From Caldinitratiruptor microaerophilus (GTDB lineage Bacteria; Bacillota; Sulfobacillia; Symbiobacteriales; ZC4RG38), in assembly GCF_025999835.1 (NCBI RefSeq), contig NZ_AP025628.1:2976001-3040000 (forward strand): a DNA stretch of 64,000 nt. Direction: 5' to 3'. Under the pieces are notes generated by a model, which was not told the DNA's origin, ran no database searches, and worked only from the letters and a program-made list of their open reading frames with translations. The position numbers and the translations under genes were made by a program. Shown piece after piece: positions 34,587-43,366 of the stretch (the first letter of the stretch is position 1; each line of letters begins with the position of its first letter).

Positions 34587-35243
34587 ATGGCGCGGGTGGA
34601 GCGGCGGCCTGACGGTGGGCCCGGCGAGGTCCGGGTGCACGTCGACGACCCGAAGGCAGCCGCGACGATCGCCACCGCGCTGCGTCACTACGGACCCGAG
34701 GCGGTGCACGGCGCCGATGCGCTCCTGCTCCTGTGCATCGGCACGGACCGCTCGATCGGCGACGCCCTGGGCCCCCTGGTGGGCACCTTCCTGGAGGAGA
34801 GCGGCCCCCACCCCTTCCGGGTGCTGGGTACCCTGGACCGCCCCGTGCACGCCGGCAACCTGGCGGAGACGGTGAGCGAGATCGGGCGCACGTACAGGCG
34901 CCCGGCCGTCGTCGCCGTGGATGCCTGTCTCGGACGTGCCGAGTCCGTCGGCCACATCACGGTGGCGCCCGGCCCTCTCCGCCCGGGAGCCGGCGTGAAC
35001 AAGGAACTTCCGGGGGTAGGTGACGTCCACATCACCGGGATCGTCAACGTGGGCGGGTTCATGGAGTACTTCGTCCTGCAGAACACCCGCCTCAGCCTGG
35101 TGATGCGCATGGCGCGCCGGGTGGCCGACGGCGTGCTTGTCGGCATGCGTTCGCTCAGCCGCTACCTCGCCGCGGGAACCCGGGCGCTCCCCGCTCCCGG
35201 CGCCACCCCTTCCTCCCTGACCAGCAAGAGCCGTGACGGGTGA
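34587..35243 (+). CDS. yyaC: Spore protease-like protein YyaC
   Basis: About 218 residues. Matches the YyaC family (sporulation protein related to the germination protease GPR): ADALLLLCIGTDRSIGDALGPLVGT, LGTLDRPVHAGNL, VVAVDACLGRAESVG and PGAGVNKELPGVGDVHITGIVNVGGFMEY. The family is restricted to spore formers and its role is undefined. ATG at 34587 has GGGGGTGGG upstream. The last ~25 codons overlap the convergent lipid-kinase gene by 82 bases, and this Ser/Pro/Arg tail goes beyond the conserved domain. Confidence 0.85.
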   Translation: MARVERRPDGGPGEVRVHVDDPKAAATIATALRHYGPEAVHGADALLLLCIGTDRSIGDALGPLVGTFLEESGPHPFRVLGTLDRPVHAGNLAETVSEIGRTYRRPAVVAVDACLGRAESVGHITVAPGPLRPGAGVNKELPGVGDVHITGIVNVGGFMEYFVLQNTRLSLVMRMARRVADGVLVGMRSLSRYLAAGTRALPAPGATPSSLTSKSRDG

Positions 35244-36106
35244 ATCCGGAAGCGTGCGGGGAGTTCGCCCACGACCTCCCCCTCGGCATGGATCGCCAGC
35301 GGGCGGGTGCTCTCCAGGGCGATCTCGCGGCAACGGAAGAACTCGACCCGGGGGTCGCTCCGGTGGCGGCCCCGGTAGATGCCCGGCAGGAGCCTGACGA
35401 CCCCCATCGGGCCGATGTCCCCGGCCACGCAGAGGTCGAAGACGCCGTCGTCCAGCACGGCGTCGGGGGTGATCATCATCCCGCCGGCGTAATACCGGCC
35501 GAGCCCCACCGCGGCCAGCAGGACCCGCCGCTCCAGGGTCCGCCCGTCGACGTGGAGCGCCATCGGCACGGGCCGGTACCAGGCCAGGGTCCTCAGGGCG
35601 CCGAGCACGTACGGCACCGTGCTGCCGAAACGCTTCGGCATCCGGTTCACGGCCCGCGCCACCTCGGCATCGAAGCCGATGCCGGCCACGTTGAGGAAGA
35701 AGCGGGGCCGCCCGCTCCGGGGGATCATCTCGCCGATGTCGACCGGCACGGCGGTGCCGGACAGCGCCAGGCGGCCCGCCGCCATCGGGTCGAGGGGGAT
35801 TCCGGCGCTGCGGCAGTAATCGTTTCCGGTGCCGGCCGGGACAGCGGCGATCTCGGCGCCGCTGCCCGCCATGCCGTTGAGCACCTCGGACAGGGTGCCG
35901 TCGCCGCCGACCCCGACGATCCGGTCATAGCCCCGCTCGGCCGCACGGGCCGCAAGACGCGTGGCGGCGCCGGGCCCGTCGGTCAGCGCCGCCTCCCATT
36001 CCACGTCATTCTCACGGTGCGACTGAAGAAGAGCCACGATCCGCTTCCAGACGGCGTTCGCGCGCCCCCGGCCGGCGGTCGGGTTGACGACGAAATAGAC
36101 CCGCAA
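35162..36106 (-). CDS. Diacylglycerol/lipid kinase family protein
   Basis: 314 residues. DAGK catalytic domain with VNPTAGRGRA at the start, the nucleotide loop GVGGDGTLSEVLNGM, PAGTGNDYCRS, then the C-terminal YegS/DgkB-type beta domain (GIGFDAEV, AGGMMITPDAVLDDGVFDL, HAEGEVVGELP). Phosphorylates a lipid, probably diacylglycerol, for phospholipid recycling. TTG at 36106 has GGAGG about 9 bases upstream. The 3' end overlaps yyaC on the other strand. Confidence 0.88.
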   Translation of the reverse strand: MRVYFVVNPTAGRGRANAVWKRIVALLQSHRENDVEWEAALTDGPGAATRLAARAAERGYDRIVGVGGDGTLSEVLNGMAGSGAEIAAVPAGTGNDYCRSAGIPLDPMAAGRLALSGTAVPVDIGEMIPRSGRPRFFLNVAGIGFDAEVARAVNRMPKRFGSTVPYVLGALRTLAWYRPVPMALHVDGRTLERRVLLAAVGLGRYYAGGMMITPDAVLDDGVFDLCVAGDIGPMGVVRLLPGIYRGRHRSDPRVEFFRCREIALESTRPLAIHAEGEVVGELPARFRIHPSRLLLVREEGVAPGAGSARVPAAR

Positions 36107-36150
36107 CGCGGGATGCCTCCCGTGGGAAAGCGAACCTCGGGTGGGGAGCG

Positions 36151-36597
36151 TCAGAGCCGCGGGCCCGGTCCTCCCGGCGCCGCGGGACCCGGATGGGGTT
36201 CGGGCACCTCCGGCGCCGCCGACCCATGGGGCGTCCTGGAGGCCTGCGCGTTGGGCTCGCTTCGCCCCTCGAACACCGCGCCCTCGTGGACGACGAGCTG
36301 CGCAGCGGAGATGTTCCCGTGCAGCCGGGCGGTCGCGAGGAGTTCCAGCTTGCCCTCGACCTGAACGTCGCCCCGGATCTCCCCCGCCAGCGCCAGGGAC
36401 TTCGCGCGGACCTTGGCCACGAGCCTTCCCTGGGGTCCGACGACAAGCTCGCCGGCGTGTTCGAGCGTTCCCTCCAGGAAGCCGTCGATCCGCATGACCC
36501 CGGTGGAGCGGATGGTCCCGCGGATCTCCGTCCCCTCGCCGATGACCGTCTGCACCCGGCCACTGCCAGCAGTGTCCCCCTGCCGCCTGCCAAACAT
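36151..36597 (-). CDS. Bactofilin (polymer-forming cytoskeletal protein)
   Basis: About 148 residues. The central bactofilin beta-helix (about residues 20-112) shows repeating short strands: VIGEGTEIRGTIRSTGVMRIDGFLEG, then VVGPQGRLVAKVRAKSLALAGEIRGDV and ARLHGNISAAQLVVHEGAVF. A Pro-rich tail follows. Bactofilins polymerise at membranes and often localise wall hydrolases; here the gene follows an M23 peptidase in the same operon. ATG at 36597 with GGTGGGAG 5 bases upstream is preferred over a GTG at 36609. Confidence 0.88.
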   Translation of the reverse strand: MFGRRQGDTAGSGRVQTVIGEGTEIRGTIRSTGVMRIDGFLEGTLEHAGELVVGPQGRLVAKVRAKSLALAGEIRGDVQVEGKLELLATARLHGNISAAQLVVHEGAVFEGRSEPNAQASRTPHGSAAPEVPEPHPGPAAPGGPGPRL

Positions 36598-36610
36598 CCG
36601 GTCTCCCACC

Positions 36611-37591
36611 TCAACCGGCGTATTCGAGCGGGTTGACCGGGCGCCCCCAGAGATGGACCTCGTAGTGGACGTGAGGTCCCGTGCTGCGCCCGCTGCTGCC
36701 CATGTAGGCGATGACCTGGCCCCGTCTCACGTTCTGACCCGTACGGACGGCCAGCCGGGAGTTGTGCCCGTACAGGGTCCGGAACCCGTAGCCGTGGTCG
36801 ATGATCACGGTCCGCCCCAGCCCCGGCTTCCAGTCGGCGTACACGACGGTTCCGTCCGCGGTGGCCGTCACGGGGACGCCCCACGCCCCGCCGATGTCGA
36901 TGCCGGCGTGGAACTCGCGGCTCCAGCCGAAGGGCGAGCGCCGCCACCCGAAGCCGCTCGTCAGGGGTCCCGGCACGGGCCAGCCCTGGGGCCGGTGGCG
37001 CAGGTAGTCGAGCCGGTCCTCCAGCGCCTGCGCCGCGGCGGCGAGGGCGTCGAGCCGCGCGGCGCTCTCCTGTTCCAGGAGGCCGAGCCGGGCCACGATC
37101 TCGGCCCCGTCGGCGCCGGGGGCGAGGCGCGGACCGCCGCGGGACGGTGCGGGGAAACGCTCCCGCCCGGTGGTCGCCAGGGCGAGGTGATCGCCCGCCG
37201 CCGGTCCGGTGCCCGCCCCGTCAGACGGAGCCACCGCGCCCTGGCCGGGCGGACGGGGAGCGTTCCCGAGAAGGCCGTGAACATCGCTTTCCAGCTCTCG
37301 CAGGCGTCCGAGGTACGTCTCGATCGCCTGCATCCGGGCAGCCATCGCCTCGATCTGCGCCTGCTTGAGCGCCAGATCCGCCTGGAGGCGGCTGCGCTCC
37401 GCCGCCAGCTCCGCGGCCCGCATGCGAGCCACCCGCGAGGTGACCGTCTGCACGGCGGTGAAGAGGGCGGCGGCCACCACCAGGACGGCCGCCACCTGCA
37501 TGGACCGGACGGGGATCCGGAGGTTCCAGGTGCGCGCGCCCGCGTGGGGCACGATGATGAGCGTCAGGAAGCGGCCACGGGGCCCGTGCAC
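36611..37591 (-). CDS. Membrane-anchored M23 peptidase with coiled coil
   Basis: 326 residues. One transmembrane segment (about residues 30-50), then a long coiled coil (MRAAELAAERSRLQADLALK ... ESDV), a linker, and a C-terminal M23 domain with FHAGIDIGG, DHGYGF, GHNSRLAV and the HVHYEVHL motif in place of HLHFE. Metal ligands are retained. The topology resembles division/sporulation endopeptidases. Its bactofilin partner follows 13 bases downstream, a recurrent pairing in bacteria. GTG at 37591. Confidence 0.88.
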   Translation of the reverse strand: MHGPRGRFLTLIIVPHAGARTWNLRIPVRSMQVAAVLVVAAALFTAVQTVTSRVARMRAAELAAERSRLQADLALKQAQIEAMAARMQAIETYLGRLRELESDVHGLLGNAPRPPGQGAVAPSDGAGTGPAAGDHLALATTGRERFPAPSRGGPRLAPGADGAEIVARLGLLEQESAARLDALAAAAQALEDRLDYLRHRPQGWPVPGPLTSGFGWRRSPFGWSREFHAGIDIGGAWGVPVTATADGTVVYADWKPGLGRTVIIDHGYGFRTLYGHNSRLAVRTGQNVRRGQVIAYMGSSGRSTGPHVHYEVHLWGRPVNPLEYAG

Positions 37592-37619
37592 CGGGTAACC
37601 ACCCCCGCCCCGAGGGAAT

Positions 37620-37647
37620 GGCGCCTGTCCCCCTCCGGACAGGCGCC
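37620..37647 (-). promoter_or_regulatory. Hairpin upstream of the M23/bactofilin operon
   Basis: A perfect 11-bp stem (GGCGCCTGTCC/GGACAGGCGCC) with a 6-base loop, without a T-run, 29 bases before the M23 start and 155 bases after the DUF4446 stop. Leader hairpin or upstream terminator. Confidence 0.45.
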
Positions 37648-37801
37648 CGGGGCCCCGGTTCGCCGGCGGGCCACTTGGGGCATGGGGGTAACCCGGAGGT
37701 GACAGCCGACCGCCCAGGAGACTTCTCCCAAACGGGGCGATTTCCTCCTGGTTGCTACTTGTCGAGACGTGGACAGGTTGGCACTTGAATTGCCCGGGGC
37801 G

Positions 37802-38350
37802 TCAACGGCTTGCGCGGCGTGGAGTGAGCGGCTGCGCCGGCGACGGCGATCCCGCTTCCGCGAGGGCCTGCGCGAGGGCCTCCTGCTCCTCCGCGCTGAG
37901 CGGCTGGGGCGACGTCCCCCGGACGACCGGCTTGGCGTACAGGCGGCACTCGGACCGCGTCCACAGGCTGGTGACGACCGCGCCGGTGGCGGTCCCGTCG
38001 AGGAGCGCGAGGGAGAAGCTGAGGTTGCCTCCGACGTCCGGGAAGGCCTGGTAGCGGACCAGGCCCACGTGGCGGACGTGGGCCAGGCCCTCCCGGACCG
38101 TGCGCTCGAGGGCCTGCTCCAGATCCCGGACCCGGTCCTCCAGCCGCTGGAGCGTCCGCGCCTGCTCGAGCAGCAGGTCCTCCAGCTCCTGGCCGCGCGG
38201 TCCGCCGAGCAGCTGGCGGTACCGGTGGAGGAGCGCCCGCTGCCGCAGGGCCAGAAGAAGGACGGCAGCCAGGAGCACGGCGACGAGGGCGAGCAGGGCC
38301 CCCAGCAGGAGAGGTGCGTGTCGCTCCAGGAGCGATGCCAGTTCAGTCAC
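37802..38350 (-). CDS. DUF4446 family protein
   Basis: About 182 residues: an N-terminal transmembrane helix (LLLGALLALVAVLLAAVLLLALRQR), a coiled coil (ELEDLLLEQARTLQRLEDRVRDLEQALERTV) and a conserved domain VGLVRYQAFPDVGGNLSFSLALLDGTATGAVVTSLWTRSECRLYAKPV, which is the DUF4446 signature. The family sits next to parAB or yyaC genes in many Firmicutes; function unknown. GTG at 38350 has GGAGAGAGG 7 bases upstream. Confidence 0.88.
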   Translation of the reverse strand: MTELASLLERHAPLLLGALLALVAVLLAAVLLLALRQRALLHRYRQLLGGPRGQELEDLLLEQARTLQRLEDRVRDLEQALERTVREGLAHVRHVGLVRYQAFPDVGGNLSFSLALLDGTATGAVVTSLWTRSECRLYAKPVVRGTSPQPLSAEEQEALAQALAEAGSPSPAQPLTPRRASR

Positions 38351-38379
38351 GGCGATGCCTCTCTCCGTTCGGTTCCGGT

Positions 38380-39078
38380 TCAGAAGTCGAGCGCCAGGCG
38401 GCGCACCGCCAGGAGCACCGGTACCACGAACATGGCCGGCAGGATGTTCGCCACCCGCAGGCGCGCCGCCCCGGTCATGTTCAGTCCGAGGCCGAGGACC
38501 AGGAGCCCCCCGACGGCGCCGATCTCGCGGATCATGTCCGGCGTCAGCACCCGGCTGAGCAGGCCGGCGCCGAGGGTGATCGCCCCCTGGTAGAGCAGGA
38601 CCGGGATGGCGGACAGCACGACCCCGGGGCCCATGGTCGAGGCGAACACGACCGCGCTGGTGCCGTCGAGCACCGCCTTGGCGTAGAGGGTGTCGGGGTT
38701 CCCGCCCAGTCCGTCCTGCAGCGCTCCCGTGATGGCCATGGCGCCGACGCAAAAGAGGAGGGTCGTGTTCACGAAGGCCTCGGCGAAGCCGCTCCGCCCG
38801 TGACCTGCGAAGCGCGCGAGGCGGGCGGCGACGGCCTGGAGCCGGTCGTCCAGCCGCCCCACCTCGCCGGCAGCGGCCCCGATCGCCAGGCTCAGGAGGA
38901 CGAGGAGCAGCTCCTGCGTCCCCTGGGCCATCTGTAGGCCGATGAGGATCACACCGAGGCCGAGGGCCTGCATGATCGACTCGCGCACGTGATCGGGCAC
39001 CCTCGGTACGACGAGGCTCCCCAGGAGTCCGCCCGCAACGATGGCCGCGGCGTTCACGATCGTCCCCATGCCCACCAT
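38380..39078 (-). CDS. DUF554 family membrane protein
   Basis: 232 residues with about seven predicted transmembrane segments. Matches DUF554 (YqgA/YdfK-like): MGTIVNAAAIVAGGLLGSLV, GLGVILIGLQMAQGTQELLLVLLSLAIGAAAGE, FVNTTLLFCVGAMAITGALQDGL and LYAKAVLDGTSAVVFASTMGPGV. No known activity. ATG at 39078 has GGAGGG about 13 bases upstream; an in-frame ATG at 39069 is possible. Confidence 0.88.
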   Translation of the reverse strand: MVGMGTIVNAAAIVAGGLLGSLVVPRVPDHVRESIMQALGLGVILIGLQMAQGTQELLLVLLSLAIGAAAGEVGRLDDRLQAVAARLARFAGHGRSGFAEAFVNTTLLFCVGAMAITGALQDGLGGNPDTLYAKAVLDGTSAVVFASTMGPGVVLSAIPVLLYQGAITLGAGLLSRVLTPDMIREIGAVGGLLVLGLGLNMTGAARLRVANILPAMFVVPVLLAVRRLALDF

Positions 39079-39103
39079 CTACGGCTGGTCCCTCCGGCAC
39101 GAT

Positions 39104-40021
39104 CTAGACGGGGAAGGGATCGCGGGACGTGCCCGGGCCGGGCGCCCCGCCGGTTTCGGGGGCGCCGAGGAGGGCATCCACCAGGCGAGTGAGATCCTCG
39201 TTCCCAAAGTAGTGGATCTCGATGCGACCCCGGGGCTGACCCGGGTGGATGCGGACCGGGGTACCGAAGCGCTCCCGCAGGCGAGCCTCGAGGGCCACGA
39301 TCTCGGGGTCCCGCCGCCCGCCCCCTTCCCGGCGGGGGCGGCCGCCACGCCCGCGAGCCGGACGTTCGCGGAGGCGTTCGATCTCCTGCTCCAGCGCGCG
39401 CACGGAGAGGCCGTCGCGGGTCGCGCGCGTGGCAAGCTCCGCCTGGCGCTGCGGATCCTCCACGCCGAGAAGGACCTTCGCGTGTCCCATGCTGAGGACG
39501 CCGGAGGCCACGAGCGCCTGGACGGGCTGGGGCAGCTGGAGGAGCCGGAGGGTGTTGGAGATCTGGGGCCGGCTCTTGCCCAGCCGGCGTGCAAGCTCCT
39601 CGTGGGAAAGGCCGTGCTCCTCGAGGAGGACCCGGTAGGCCTCGGCCTCCTCAAGGGGGTTGAGGTCCTCCCGCTGCAGGTTCTCGATGAGGGCGATCTC
39701 CATGGCCTTGGCCGGAGTGATCTCCCGGACCACCGCGGGAATCCGCTCGAGGCCGGCCGCCCGGGCGGCGCGCCAGCGGCGCTCGCCGGCGACCAGCTCG
39801 TAGCCGCCGTCGACCGGACGAACGAGCACGGGCTGGACCACGCCGTGTTCCCGGATCGAGGCGGCAAGCTCCTCGAGGGCCTCGGGCGCGAACGCCTTGC
39901 GGGGCTGCCTTGGGTTCGGCCGGATCCGGTCCAGCGGGAGTTCCTGCACCTGTTCCCTGTCCACCGGCCCGATCTCGGGAATCAGCGCACCCAGGCCCCT
40001 ACCTAACCCTCTCCGCGACAT
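39104..40021 (-). CDS. parB: Chromosome partitioning protein ParB (Spo0J)
   Basis: 305 residues. The clamp-loading CTP/parS-binding protein. N-terminal [14 protein letters not shown], ParB/Srx domain ([30 protein letters not shown], the CTP-contact GERR motif; [14 protein letters not shown]), a central helix-turn-helix that reads parS ([23 protein letters not shown]) and a C-terminal dimerisation domain ([21 protein letters not shown]). ATG at 40021 overlaps the parA stop by 23 bases. Four parS-like sites lie 1-1.6 kb upstream of it. Confidence 0.97.
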   Translation of the reverse strand: MSRRGLGRGLGALIPEIGPVDREQVQELPLDRIRPNPRQPRKAFAPEALEELAASIREHGVVQPVLVRPVDGGYELVAGERRWRAARAAGLERIPAVVREITPAKAMEIALIENLQREDLNPLEEAEAYRVLLEEHGLSHEELARRLGKSRPQISNTLRLLQLPQPVQALVASGVLSMGHAKVLLGVEDPQRQAELATRATRDGLSVRALEQEIERLRERPARGRGGRPRREGGGRRDPEIVALEARLRERFGTPVRIHPGQPRGRIEIHYFGNEDLTRLVDALLGAPETGGAPGPGTSRDPFPV

Positions 40022-40781
40022 TCTCCAGCACCTCCCGGGCGAGCTCCTGGTAGCCTTCGGCCCCCCGGGACCTGGGGTCGTAGAGGGAGATGGGCAGGCC
40101 GTGGCTCGGCGCTTCGCTGAGCCGGACGTTGCGGGTGATGATGCTCCGGTACACCTTGCCCCGGAAGACCGGGTGCTGCTTGACGGACTCGACCACCTGG
40201 ATGCTGAGGTTCGTCCGGCCGTCGAACATCGTGAGCAGCACGCCTTCGATCTCCAGCTCCGGGTTGAGCGATTCGCGCACGCGGTTGATCGTCCCGAGGA
40301 GCTGGGTGACACCCTCGAGGGCGTAGTACTCGCACTGGATGGGGATGAGCACGGAGTCCGCGGCGGTCAGGGCGTTCACCGTCAGCAGCCCGAGGGACGG
40401 CGGGCAGTCGATGAAGACAAAGTCGTAACGCGCCCGGATGGGCGCGAGGGCCTTCTTCAGCTTTTGCTCGCGTGCGAGGGTGGGCACCAGTTCGATCTCC
40501 GCCCCTGCCAGGTCGATGGTCGAGGGCAGGAGGTCGAGGCCGGGGACGCGGGTAGGTATCACCGTCGTGGCCGCCGGGCGGCCCTCGATGAAGACGTCGT
40601 AGATGGTGTGGTCGAGGGTTGAGGGGTCGATGCCAAGCCCGCTCGTGGCGTTCGCCTGGGGGTCGGCGTCCACGAGGAGGACGCGTTTCCCCAGTTCGGC
40701 CAGGTAGGCGCTGAGGTTCACCGCCGTCGTGGTCTTGCCGACGCCGCCTTTCTGATTGGCGATGGCGATCACGCGCCCCAC
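39999..40781 (-). CDS. parA: Chromosome partitioning ATPase ParA (Soj)
   Basis: 260 residues. Deviant Walker A ([15 protein letters not shown]), [34 protein letters not shown] and the C-terminal basic region ([22 protein letters not shown]). ATP-dependent DNA-binding dimers respond to ParB; Soj also regulates DnaA in Bacillus. GTG at 40781 follows GGGGGGTGAG. It faces a long gene-free region on its 5' side. Confidence 0.97.
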   Translation of the reverse strand: MGRVIAIANQKGGVGKTTTAVNLSAYLAELGKRVLLVDADPQANATSGLGIDPSTLDHTIYDVFIEGRPAATTVIPTRVPGLDLLPSTIDLAGAEIELVPTLAREQKLKKALAPIRARYDFVFIDCPPSLGLLTVNALTAADSVLIPIQCEYYALEGVTQLLGTINRVRESLNPELEIEGVLLTMFDGRTNLSIQVVESVKQHPVFRGKVYRSIITRNVRLSEAPSHGLPISLYDPRSRGAEGYQELAREVLENVAERVR

Positions 40782-41001
40782 CCGCTCACCCCCCGGAGCT
40801 CGGCGCACCGTCGCGCCTGGAGTCGATATTCGGTTACACGGCGAGTTTATCCTGTCAGGAAGCTCCAGGACAACCCCGGCACGGGCGCGGGAGGTGAGGC
40901 CAGCGCAGGCGGGCGGGCAGGGGCGGCCCGGGGCTTTGTGGGAGCCCGGCTTTCGCGGCGGGACGGGCAGGGGCGCGCGGCGGGGCACGTCACTTCGCGT
41001 G

Positions 41002-41015
41002 GTTCCACGTGGAAC
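41002..41015. promoter_or_regulatory. parS site 1
   Basis: GTTCCACGTGGAAC, perfect palindrome; the Bacillus consensus is TGTTTCACGTGAAACA with CC/GG variants. Confidence 0.85.
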
Positions 41016-41178
41016 GGGCGGCGGAGGGCGCGGGCCTCGGTCCGAGTTCAGGCTGATCGGTTCTGCACCCACGGCGGATGCCGCCCCTTCAGGCGGCTCG
41101 CGGCGCTGCCCGAAGGGCCGGCCCCAGATCGATACGGCGCCCACGGCGGCCGGTAGGATCATGCCGGCCTCCCGCGGG

Positions 41179-41192
41179 GTTCCACGTGGAAC
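41179..41192. promoter_or_regulatory. parS site 2
   Basis: GTTCCACGTGGAAC, identical core to site 1. Confidence 0.85.
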
Positions 41193-41501
41193 CGGAGTCA
41201 CCCCCTTCTCGACGACAGGACCACGGCTTGCCCGTTGCCGCCGCCTCGCGCGGCCGATCCCGAGGCAGCCCCGCTGGGGACCCCGCTCCACGCAACGGCA
41301 CGTCTCGCGCGCGGGAGCCCGCCGTCCGCGCGGGACCGGGGCACTCTCGTCCCACACGGGCGCCGTCCTCCACTGCCACCGTGCACCGCGCGTGCCCGAG
41401 CACGGCGGCCGACTGATCAGCCCCGAGCCTGCCTGGGCCAGGTCGCCGCCCTCCGCCGGCCACGCGCAGTCGATCGCCGTCATCATCACGCATTCTCTGC
41501 C

Positions 41502-41515
41502 GTTCCACGTGGAAC
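41502..41515. promoter_or_regulatory. parS site 3
   Basis: GTTCCACGTGGAAC, identical core to site 1. Confidence 0.85.
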
Positions 41516-41584
41516 GCCACGGCGACTCCTGCGGTCGAACCTGCCCTCCTCCGCCGGGACGACGTCACCCCCCTATCCCTGCAC

Positions 41585-41598
41585 GTTCCACGTGGCAC
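41585..41598. promoter_or_regulatory. parS site 4 (one mismatch)
   Basis: GTTCCACGTGGCAC, one base off the perfect palindrome. Confidence 0.65.
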
Positions 41599-42239
41599 AC
41601 CGCGCACGGGCCGCGTTCCAACGCCTCACCCTTCCCAACCCCGAGGTGCTGAACTCGGCCGCCCTCCCTTCAACACGCACCCGGGCAGGCGGTGAGCCGC
41701 CTCCGCCACAACGCATCCCCCACGAGCCCCGTGCTCCGCACACCCCGTGGAACCACCCCGCACCCACACCGCAAGCTCCCACCCGCCGAACCGCCGCCCG
41801 CGCTCGGCCATCGCCACCGGATCTGCCACATCCCTCGCGGCTCCCTCGCTCCCGACGCCAGCCGGGGCCCTCCGTCCCAAACCAGCACCCACAGATGCAC
41901 GGGACCCGGTCCCCTCACCGGTCCCCGCCCGCAGAACACGCCCACGCATGCCCCCATGGGCGGACCGCAGGCTGCGCCGCTCGCCCTGCCTGCCGTCCCC
42001 CCGCACGCGCCCTCCACCACTGACGCTCCACCCGGAAGCGCCCACGCCGCACGCTACCCCTGGCCCGTCCCTCCGTCCGCCCCCCGCACCCATCCCTCCG
42101 CGCGCCTCCAAGACGGTCCCGCCACGCGCCCCACCTTCTGGCGGCGAACGCCCCAGGGGCGCCTCCTCCATCCGCACCGGGCCCACGTGGAGCGCGCCCC
42201 GCACCCCGTCCCGGTGCCGCAGGCCCGCCCGCCGTGGCC

Positions 42240-43043
42240 TCACAGCGGCCGGCGTGCAGGAACGCCGGGTCGGCGCGGGTACTCCCCTGGCGTTGCCATC
42301 ACCTTTCGAACAACGATGAGGACTCTCTCCCCTGCACCCTCCGGCAGCACGATCCGGTGGACCCTCTCCACCTCGCCCCCCAGCACCCGGAGCGCGTTCC
42401 CCGCCTGGCCGACCTCCTCTTGCCCGCCCGGCCCCTTCATCGCCACGACCCGCCCGCCGAGCCGAGAGAATGGCAGCGTGTACTCCAGCAGCACGCGCAG
42501 TTCCGCCACCGCCCGCGCGACCACCAGGTCGAAGCGCTCCCGCATCCCCGCCAGGCGCGCCTCGTCCTCGGCCCGCCCCCACCGCACCTCCAGCTGCCCT
42601 GCCCCACGCACCCCCCGCGCCACCAGGTCCGCGGCCAACCGTTCAAGGAAGGCGCACCGCTTCCGGTTGCTGTCCAGCAGCACCACCTGGGCATCGGGGA
42701 CCAGGAGTTGCAACACCACCCCCGGGAACCCCGCCCCCGACCCCACGTCCAGCGCCCGCTCCCCGGCAGCCAGGGTCACCGCCCCGAGCACCGCCGCGCT
42801 GTCGAGCGTGTGCTTGACCACCATCTCCCGTGGGTCCGTGATGGCGGTGAGATTCTGCACCCGGTTCTCCTGCGCCACCTTCTCCAGGTGCCACTCCAGC
42901 GCTTCCAGGACCGCTTCGTCCCCGCACGCCGCCACCCCCGCCGCCCCGCCCAGCTCGGCCAGCCCGAGCCGCAAGAGCTCCCGCTCCGCCCCGGAAAGAA
43001 ACCCCGCCCCGCGCCCCTTCCCCCCGAAGCCGCACACCGTCAC
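42240..43043 (-). CDS. rsmG: 16S rRNA (guanine-N7) methyltransferase RsmG (GidB)
   Basis: About 267 residues. Methylates G527 of 16S rRNA using SAM. Helical N-terminus with ENRVQNLTAITDPREMVVKHTLDSA, SAM-binding ALDVGSGAGFPGV, VVLLDSNRKRCAFLERL, VVARAVAELRVLLEYTLP and the MKGPGG loop. It is about 30 residues longer than usual at the N-terminus. GTG at 43043 has AGGAG 10 bases upstream; a second GTG at 43037 is possible. mnmE and mnmG, usually between jag and rsmG, are absent here. Confidence 0.93.
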   Translation of the reverse strand: MTVCGFGGKGRGAGFLSGAERELLRLGLAELGGAAGVAACGDEAVLEALEWHLEKVAQENRVQNLTAITDPREMVVKHTLDSAAVLGAVTLAAGERALDVGSGAGFPGVVLQLLVPDAQVVLLDSNRKRCAFLERLAADLVARGVRGAGQLEVRWGRAEDEARLAGMRERFDLVVARAVAELRVLLEYTLPFSRLGGRVVAMKGPGGQEEVGQAGNALRVLGGEVERVHRIVLPEGAGERVLIVVRKVMATPGEYPRRPGVPARRPL

Positions 43044-43323
43044 GACCCCCCGGCTCCTCACGCTTTCGCGCCGTCCCTCGCCCCTCAGCCGCCCTCTGAC
43101 CGTCCAGCCGCCTGGAAACCTCCAACACCATCCCGAAGGGGACTCCTCACGGGCGCAGGCCAGACGGCGGCCCCACTGCCCGGCGATCGCCGGCCCGACG
43201 CCCCCTGCCCCGGCCCCCTTTTCCCGCCGAACCGCTCGCCTCACCCCGCAGCCTCTCGAACCGCTCCCGCACCCGGACCCGTCCCCGCGTCACGGCCGAG
43301 GCCCTCTCCCGAGAACAACGAAA
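43044..43323. other. Intergenic stretch between jag and rsmG
   Basis: About 320 bases from the rsmG start to the jag stop, including the adjacent terminator. No gene or RNA recognised; this is where mnmE/mnmG would be expected. Confidence 0.45.
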
Positions 43324-43341
43324 GCCCGGCCGCACCGGGCT
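43308..43341 (-). terminator. Terminator after jag
   Basis: Stem GCCCGG/CCGGGC with a 5-base loop, followed on the minus strand by TTTCGTTGTTCTC. It closes the rpmH-rnpA-yidD-yidC-jag operon 26 bases past the stop. Confidence 0.7.
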
Positions 43342-43366
43342 CCACGCTCCCCCACTCCCACCGAGT

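Larger units (their letters stand above)
40782..42239. other. 1.46-kb gene-free region with parS cluster
   Basis: No frame here looks coding on either strand. The plus strand is very C-rich from about 41600, as elsewhere left of oriC. The only clear features are four parS-like palindromes (listed separately) between parA and rsmG. In Bacillus the noc gene lies near here; I see no trace of it. Confidence 0.6.

Noticed and set aside
37592-37801. Possible cyclic-di-AMP (ydaO) or cyclic-di-GMP riboswitch upstream of the M23/bactofilin operon
   Set aside because: Wall-hydrolase genes often have such leaders, but I could not find the conserved core of either class; only a plain hairpin is present.
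40800-42239. CRISPR array or tandem repeats in the parS region
   Set aside because: The repeated GTTCCACGTGGAAC units are irregularly spaced (177, 323 and 83 bases) and palindromic, as expected for parS.
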